Position numbers and translations under genes: made by a program. Of a DNA stretch of 23,500 nt, positions 18,828-23,500 are shown piece by piece. Source of the stretch: Prorocentrum cordatum (taxonomy: Eukaryota; Sar; Dinophyceae; Prorocentrales; Prorocentraceae). The stretch spans positions 99,001 through 122,500 of the forward strand of contig CAUYUJ010022424.1 of assembly GCA_963575745.1 (NCBI GenBank), given 5' to 3'. The notes under the pieces were generated by a model. It searched no databases, was not told the origin of the DNA, and was given only the letters and a program-made list of their open reading frames with translations. How positions within the stretch are numbered: position 1 is the stretch's first letter; each line of letters starts with the position of its first letter.

Positions 18828-19324
18828 ATCATGATGCCTCGTACCGACGTGTCGCGGCAAAACTACTAGATATGAAGTGACAGGGCGGGGCCACTCTGAG
18901 CGAGCGGTCAGACATGCGGCACTCAATTGCAGAGGCAGGGGGGGAAAGAGAGAAAGGGAGAAAAAGGGACAGAGAGAGCCATAGCGATATCCTGTCCAGG
19001 GAGTACCCAGGCATGATGCACAGGCAGAGTGAAAATGATCGATATCTCAGAAGGTATGTTCAGGGGAGCCTTCTACTGGCATGCCCAACAGTTTGACAGC
19101 GACGGTCAGAGGAAGAAACCCATTTCATTTCGTCGGCAAGCGCAACAGACTCAAAGTGGGCCAGAGTAACGCCAGTGATCACACATGGGCACGACAGCCA
19201 ATCGCTGCTCTCAGAAGAGTCACAAACTATGTGCGGCATACTGAAATGAAACATGGCCAGTCGCGTGCTTTCTATCTCAGATCCGTCCATACAGGCTGCC
19301 ATTGTCTACTCCTCCCCCATCCGC
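18828..19324. other. Single-copy stretch with short open frames, unassigned
   Basis: About 500 bp of balanced composition. A 44-codon plus frame from ATG 19035 to TAA 19167-19169 reads MIDISEGMFRGAFYWHAQQF and onward. It looks more protein-like than its surroundings but is too short to place in a family; it could be an exon fragment. The overlapping frames at 18914-19096 (plus) and 19060-19302 (minus) compete with it. A GA-rich run lies at 18939-18979. Confidence 0.25.
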
Positions 19325-19349
19325 ATCGCATGTTCATCATCATCACCAC

Positions 19350-19393
<44 letters not shown>

Positions 19394-19525
19394 GCATAAT
19401 CAGCATCATCATCAGCAGCATCATCCTCCTCATTATCATCATCACCATCCTCCTCCTCCTCCTCCTCGTCGCCATCGTCATCGCCATCGTCATCGTCATC
19501 GGCATCGTCATCATCCTGAAACTTA
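19325..19525. repeat. (CAT)n, (CTC)n and (CGTCAT)n compound microsatellite
   Basis: A CAT run (about 19334-19393), then mixed CAG/CAT, a CTC run (19448-19468) and alternating GTC/ATC triplets (19469-19519). Resulting His- or Asp-rich frames are not called. Confidence 0.95.
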
Positions 19526-19937
19526 TGAGCCAGCCCCTCATCCTGGTTCTGTCCCCCTGTTCCCCAAAGAAGAGGCACCACATTGGAAAAAAGAAGTGCA
19601 CGTCCAAGCATGAGCAGGGACGCCTCCCCTTCGGTCAGAATTCGCGATGCCGAGATCAGAGGCAGCACGCTCAAACTCGCTACTGCCCGCCCCCCCTTCT
19701 TTGCCCCCATTCCTGCTCCCTTTCCCCCTCATTCGGTTCGGCCAGGACGGGTTACCACCACTGTGGCCTCCAGGGGCCTCCTGGGAACTCCTGGAGGATC
19801 GACGGGCATCCTGGGACCCCTGGGCGTCTGCTGGTGCTTCCTGGGGCATCCTGGTGCCCTCTGAGGCCCTTCGGGTCCTCTTTGTCAAAAAGGAGGCCTC
19901 CTGGGGCCTCCCTGCACGGGATAAGGGGTAGGAACGA
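19526..19937. other. GC-rich stretch with CCTGGGG repeats, unassigned
   Basis: Between 19770 and 19910 the plus strand carries loosely repeated CTCCTGGGG and CATCCTGG units. A GAGG-CCC-TTC-GGG-T-CCTC hairpin lies at 19863-19880. Open frames occur on both strands with no recognisable domain. Confidence 0.35.
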
Positions 19938-20180
19938 ATGGGGCAGGCAACCACATTCATGGGGGCGTGTTCGGAAAACCGCCCTGCATGGCCTCTGAAA
20001 AGGGAAGTGTGGCTATCCAACTTGGATACCCCCCCTCGACGAGCCCCCGACACGTGCGAACCTGTGTATCCTGCGCTACTGAGAGCTATCGGGGTTGTTG
20101 CTGTCCTCGCGGTCGTTCTCGTTCTTGCACTCTTCCTCTCGGGGGCTGTTGCGAACTATTACGATACGCGGGTGCGGTGA
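19938..20180 (+). CDS. Putative 80-residue single-span membrane protein or terminal exon (hypothetical)
   Basis: An ATG-to-TGA frame of 80 codons. Residues 1-46 are polar, with Pro/Arg-rich TPPRRAPDTC. Residues 47-71 form a clean hydrophobic segment (ALLRAIGVVAVLAVVLVLAL and onward) long enough for one membrane span. A short basic tail, NYYDTRVR, follows. The segment is preceded by Arg and followed by Tyr/Arg, fitting a tail-anchored or single-pass protein. Such a helix is less likely from composition alone because the surrounding DNA is not strongly T-rich, yet GTC/CTC/GTT triplets derived from the GTC/CTC microsatellite style could also create it. No neighbour gives context. It could be the last exon of a longer gene. 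No family is recognised. Confidence 0.3.
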   Translation: MGQATTFMGACSENRPAWPLKREVWLSNLDTPPRRAPDTCEPVYPALLRAIGVVAVLAVVLVLALFLSGAVANYYDTRVR

Positions 20181-20318
20181 TGTCGGAACAAGGGTTGCTG
20201 GCGTGAGCCCCAGCCCAAAGAACGCGCTGTCGAGCAGATGCCCGCACGACAGCACTTAGGACGTAGAGTCCGCACGGGACCAAATCCGCTGACCCTTCGG
20301 CGTGTGTGAAACGCTGCG

Positions 20319-20361
20319 GCCGTCGTCGTCGTCATCGTCGTCGTCGCTGTCATCATCGTGG
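20319..20361. repeat. (CGT)n / (CAT)n microsatellite
   Basis: GTCGTCGTCGTCATCGTC-type triplets over about 40 bp, another member of the GTC/ATC microsatellites in this half of the window. Confidence 0.92.
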
Positions 20362-20582
20362 TCAGTCCCAAGGAACGTCAGGAACAAGAAAAAAGAACGT
20401 CGTCGTGCCGAAGGGGGCAGGTGTGGGTGTCCCGACTGGACCCCGGGGGGGGTCGCCAGCGGGGGTACTGGGGAGGTCCCGCCTTCAGGGTCGGCGGCAC
20501 CAGCCGTAAGGCCTGCGCAATAGATTATAACCGAACCCCACAAGCCTTTAGTGCGTGAGTGGTTTAGGGTGTTTCTTCCTCC
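20362..20582. other. Unassigned GC-rich stretch
   Basis: Open frames on both strands read Gly/Pro-rich peptides. A GACCCC/GGGGTC inverted repeat lies near 20438-20453. The 17-bp element GCGTGAGTGGTTTAGGG occupies 20553-20569. Confidence 0.35.
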
Positions 20583-21269
20583 ATGTTCCATCCTCTTCTG
20601 GGGTGGGTTTACCACTGTTCTCTCTTGATCAGCACCCCCTCCCCCGCAAAGATGCACCAGCCAGCGCCAAGCACTCATCGCAATCGCCGCCGCATGGCTT
20701 CTGCAAACCAAGTTGCGGGTGGGTGGGTGGGATGTTTGCACAAGGATGGGATGTGTCAACTCGTTTGTAAAAAACAATTCTCCTTTCCAAAAGGAACACC
20801 GATAATCCCCCCCCCCCCCGTGATTAGCCGCGCCTTTGTTTTCGCATCGCATTTTACATATGATTCTGCCCCATCGCCCGTCCCAAATATGAACTCGTAC
20901 CATCCCAGCCCAGCCAGCATCGATCCCCCCGCCATCCTATGGAAAAAATGCGAGCGCACTCGTTTATCAAAAACGCGCGGAATGCACACTCCTATGAAAC
21001 GGAGTACACACGCGCGCGTCGTCGAGCGCGCATACCGATATCCGTCAAAAACCTTCGGTTTCGTAAGGATTCTAAGATCGAGTGTCCAACAAACAAATAA
21101 AAAATGGTTTCGCAACACTGATGTTCAAAAAAACTGGCGCGCGCGCTCTTACGAAATCTTAAGAGAAACCAAACAGTTCTTCAAAAGTTCAAGAAAAAGC
21201 TACCAAACGAGCTTCGCGCGCGCATGTCAAAATCGACCGAACGCCCTTGCGCGCGTACTGTCGTTATAA
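20583..21269 (+). CDS. Hypothetical 228-residue ORF in an anomalous AT-leaning stretch
   Basis: An ATG-to-TAA frame of 228 codons in DNA clearly less GC-rich than its neighbours, so its length is less easily explained by composition than that of the satellite ORFs. Residues 1-100 are mixed and hydrophobic-polar with a Pro run from a C homopolymer (20808-20819). Residues 120-228 are basic, with repeated Ala-Arg pairs from GCGCGC runs, and include the stretch WFRNTDVQKNWRARSYEILR. There is no recognised domain, signal peptide or membrane span. A 120-codon minus frame (20756-21118) overlaps it and is equally open. The C homopolymer makes the frame sensitive to sequencing error. It may be an exon, a decayed gene or chance. 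Confidence 0.22.
   Translation: MFHPLLGWVYHCSLLISTPSPAKMHQPAPSTHRNRRRMASANQVAGGWVGCLHKDGMCQLVCKKQFSFPKGTPIIPPPPVISRAFVFASHFTYDSAPSPVPNMNSYHPSPASIDPPAILWKKCERTRLSKTRGMHTPMKRSTHARVVERAYRYPSKTFGFVRILRSSVQQTNKKWFRNTDVQKNWRARSYEILRETKQFFKSSRKSYQTSFARACQNRPNALARVLSL
20950..21260. repeat. Dispersed GCGCGC clusters in AT-leaning DNA
   Basis: Runs of alternating CG appear at about 20974-20980, 21011-21034, 21136-21147, 21213-21223 and 21248-21255, separated by A/T-rich sequence. They are not a tandem array, but the local density of CGCGCG is far above that of the rest of the window. Confidence 0.7.
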
Positions 21270-21339
21270 CGTTTTGCAACTTATCCTGGCGAAGGACCCA
21301 ACCATACGCAAATGCGATTAACGCGTTGTGGGTACCGCT

Positions 21340-22965
21340 TTCGGTGGAGCTCCCTATAGGGCCACGAAACGCGTGAGAGACGTGCCGCAATGGGCGGGGG
21401 AGACGCATGCGGGCGGCGCCACTGGGGCGTTCACTATGGGCCACGAAACGCTGTACTGGGTGTGACGGACGCATGTGGCCACCCCCACTGGGGCCGCAAA
21501 GCGAGCTCCCTATGGGGCCACGATACGTTGTTCTGGGTGTGGCGGACGCATGTGGCCACCCCCCACAGGGGCTGCAGACGGAGCTCCCTATGGGGGCACG
21601 AAGCGCTGTACTGGGTGTGGCGGACGCATGTAGCCAACCCACCTGGACCCTTAAGTGGAGCTCCATATGGGGCCGCGACACGCTGTACTGGGTGTGGCGG
21701 ACGCATGTGGCCACCCCCACTGGGGCCGCAAATCGAGCTCCTTATGGGGCAACGAAACGCTGTACTGGGTGTGGCGGACGCATGTGGCCAACCCGCCTGG
21801 ACCGTTAAGTGGAGCTCCATATGGGGCCGCGACACGCTGTACTCTGTGGCGGACGCATGTGGCCACCCCCACTGGGGCCGCAAATCGAGCCTCTTATGGG
21901 GCAACGAAACGATGTACTGGGTGTGGCGGACGAACGACCCACTCCCACTGTGCCCTTAAATAGAACTCCCTATGGGGCCACGAAATGCTGCACCAGGTGT
22001 GGCGGACGCACGTGACCACCCCCACTGGGGCCTTAGGTCGAGCCCCCTATGTGGTCACAAAACGCTGTATTGGGTGTGGCGGACGCATGTGGCCAACCTC
22101 CCTGGGGCCTTAGGTGGAGCTCCCTATGGGGCCACGAAACGCTTTACTCGGTGTGGCGGACGCGCGTGGCCACTGGGGCCTTAGGTGGAGCCCCCTTTTA
22201 TGGGGCCACGAAACGCTGTAGTGGGTGTGGCGGACGCATGTGGCCACCCTCCCTGGAGCCTTAGGTGGAGCTCCCTGTGGGGTCATGAAACGCTTTACTC
22301 TGTGTGGCGGACGGCCATGTCCCACCCCCCCCCTTCCCCCCCCCCCCCCCATGTGCCTGGCGTGGAGCAGCTCCCTATGGGGCCACGAAACGCGGTACTG
22401 GGTGTGACGGGCGCGTGCGGCCACCCCCCACTGGGGCCGCAGATGGAGCTCCCTATGGGGCCACGAAACGTTGCACTGGGTGTGGCGGACGCATGTGGCC
22501 ACCCCCACTGGGGCCTTGCTGGGGCTGCCATTTGGGGCCACGAAACACTGTACTGGGTGTGGCGGACGCATGTGGCCCCTCCACTGGGGCCTGGCGTGGA
22601 GCTCCCTATGTGGCCACGAAGCGCTGTACTGGGTGTGGCGGACGCATGTGGCCACCCCCAGTGGGGCCGCAGATGGAACTCCCTATGGGGCCACGAAACG
22701 CTGCACCAAGTGTGGCGGACGCATGTGGCCACCCCCATTGGAGCCTTAAGTGGAGCCCCCTATTGGGGCCACGAAGCGCTGTACTGGGTGTGGCGGGCGC
22801 ATGTGGCCACCCCCCATTGGAGCCTTAGGTGGAGCTCCCTATGGGGCCACGAAACGCCGTACTGGGTGTGGCGGGCGCATGTGGCCACCCCCACTGCGGC
22901 CGCAGGCGGAGCTCCCTATAGGGCCACGAAGCGCTGTTCTTGGTGTGGCGGACGCATGTGGCGTG
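21340..22965. repeat. Right satellite array, 21 copies of a ~77 bp unit
   Basis: The anchor CCACGAAACGCTGTACTGGG or a variant has its GAA near 21366, 21445, 21522, 21600, 21677, 21754, 21831, 21906, 21982, 22059, 22136, 22210, 22287, 22387, 22465, 22542, 22618, 22695, 22773, 22851 and 22928. Most spacings are 74-79 bp; one of 100 bp is caused by the C-rich insert at 22318-22350. Units share GGTGTGGCGGACGCATGTGG and GGTGGAGCTCCCTATGGGGC. A two-unit (~154 bp) variant with GGCCGCGACACG then GGGGCAACGAAACG is repeated at 21677-21754 and 21831-21906. The plus strand is open in all frames (up to 341 codons), but 77 is not a multiple of 3, so frames rotate and no protein is called. Confidence 0.96.
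22318..22350. repeat. C-rich homopolymer insert within the 77-bp array
   Basis: Two C runs of 9 and 15 separated by TT, inside one unit of the array, which lengthens that unit to about 100 bp. Confidence 0.93.
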
Positions 22966-23224
22966 AGGTGGAGTCCCACCAGCCCTTTGGGCGTGAGTGG
23001 TTTAGGGAGCTCTCTCTGTTCTCAACCCCCCCTCTTCCCCTTCGGGGAGGGGTTGACCCCTCCCCCTACCCCCTCCCCCTGGACCTGGAGAGGGCGCCCC
23101 GCGGGTCGTTGGAGGGGTCTTTTTCGACTCCTGGGAGGGCTAACATTCGACACCCCTCAAGAGGATTCTGGCCCCGACCGGGGGGGGGGGAATGCTCGCC
23201 CCATCTGTGATCGATCGCCCCACA
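22966..23224. other. Unassigned GC-rich stretch after the array
   Basis: Carries a second copy of GCGTGAGTGGTTTAGGG (22991-23007), the hairpins at 23032-23065 and a ten-base G run near 23180. No gene was recognised. Confidence 0.4.
23032..23065. other. Overlapping alternative hairpins with TTCG and TTGA loops
   Basis: GGGGAGGGG (23044-23052) pairs perfectly with CCCCTCCCC (23057-23065) across a TTGA loop. The same G-rich strand can instead pair with the upstream CCTCTTCCCC (23031-23040) across TTC or TTCG. The two foldings exclude each other. Confidence 0.75.
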
Positions 23225-23500
23225 GATGGCCCCAAGATTCCTCCCAGACCCCTCCCAAAGAGTCCCAAGAGGCCCCAAGAGGCCCCCAAGAGGCCCCCAA
23301 GATGCCCCCAAGAGGCCCCCAAGAGGCCCCAAGAGGCTCACCCGAGGCACCCAAGACGCTCCTGGAAGCCCCTGGAGCCGCCAAGAGGCCCCCAAGATGC
23401 CCCAAACGGCCTCCAAGAGGCTCCCAAGAGGCCCGAAGAGGCTCCCCCAAGGCACCCAAGACGCTCCTAGAAGCCCCTGGGCCCGCCAAGAGGCCCCGAA
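23225..23500. repeat. CCCCAAGAGG-type repeat with a ~103-bp higher-order unit
   Basis: Tandem CCCCAAGAGGC and CCCCAAGATGC units run to the right edge. A longer block, GGCACCCAAGACGCTCCTGG with AAGCCCCTGGAGCCGCCAAG, at about 23344-23386 recurs with a few changes at about 23447-23489, about 103 bp later. Minus frames are Gly/Leu/Ser-rich artefacts. Confidence 0.92.

Noticed and set aside
22185-23210. 341-codon plus-strand ORF in the 77-bp array
   Set aside because: Same reason: 77-bp units rotate the frame, other frames are equally open, and a C homopolymer insert and indels vary the length freely.

Overview
The window looks like repeat-dominated nuclear DNA from a dinoflagellate. This is an inference. 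It rests on a Ty1/copia-type Gag-protease-integrase relic of the style common in dinoflagellate genomes, an endonuclease/exonuclease/phosphatase (EEP) relic of the type carried by dinoflagellate LINE-like elements, long GC-rich tandem arrays, abundant di- and trinucleotide microsatellites, and the absence of any bacterial-style gene packing. I saw no rRNA, tRNA, CRISPR array or spliced-leader sequence, and no intact recognisable gene.

Layout. 1-2780 (minus): decayed copia-like element, gag to integrase, running off the left edge. 2915-3080: (CT)n. 3330-4135: about eight copies of a 98-101 bp satellite. 4325-4975 (minus): EEP endonuclease relic. 5317-5660: purine-rich GGA tract. 5935-12985: about 29 copies of a ~242 bp satellite, the dominant feature. 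13380-13675: CCCCAAGAGG-type low-complexity DNA. 13662-15177: a ~470 bp segment present twice in direct orientation, enclosing an 81-bp coding-like His/Asp repeat and a cluster of small hairpins with NATGAT loops. 15176-16525: short-period repeats mixed with stray copies of the 242-bp unit. 16715-17200: a divergent 65-85 bp array. 17540-17865: extreme A-rich tract. 18210-18536 and 19325-19525: ATC/CAT microsatellites. 19938-20180 and 20583-21269: two weakly supported ORFs. 21340-22965: 21 copies of a ~77 bp satellite that is the reverse-complement relative of the left-hand 100-bp satellite. 22990-23500: G/C hairpins and CCCCAAGAGG repeats.

No operon or pathway can be inferred. Four observations deserve attention. 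First, the hairpins at 13742-15032 keep an ATGAT loop while their arms change in a compensating way. Second, length changes in the 242-bp array are concentrated in a linker while the core keeps its length. Third, one satellite family lies in opposite orientation at the two ends of the window, differing by a ~22-nt block. Fourth, the 81-bp repeat has a His/Asp/Glu-rich frame. Most long ORFs in the arrays arise because the repeat units have few stop codons, and they are not called as genes.
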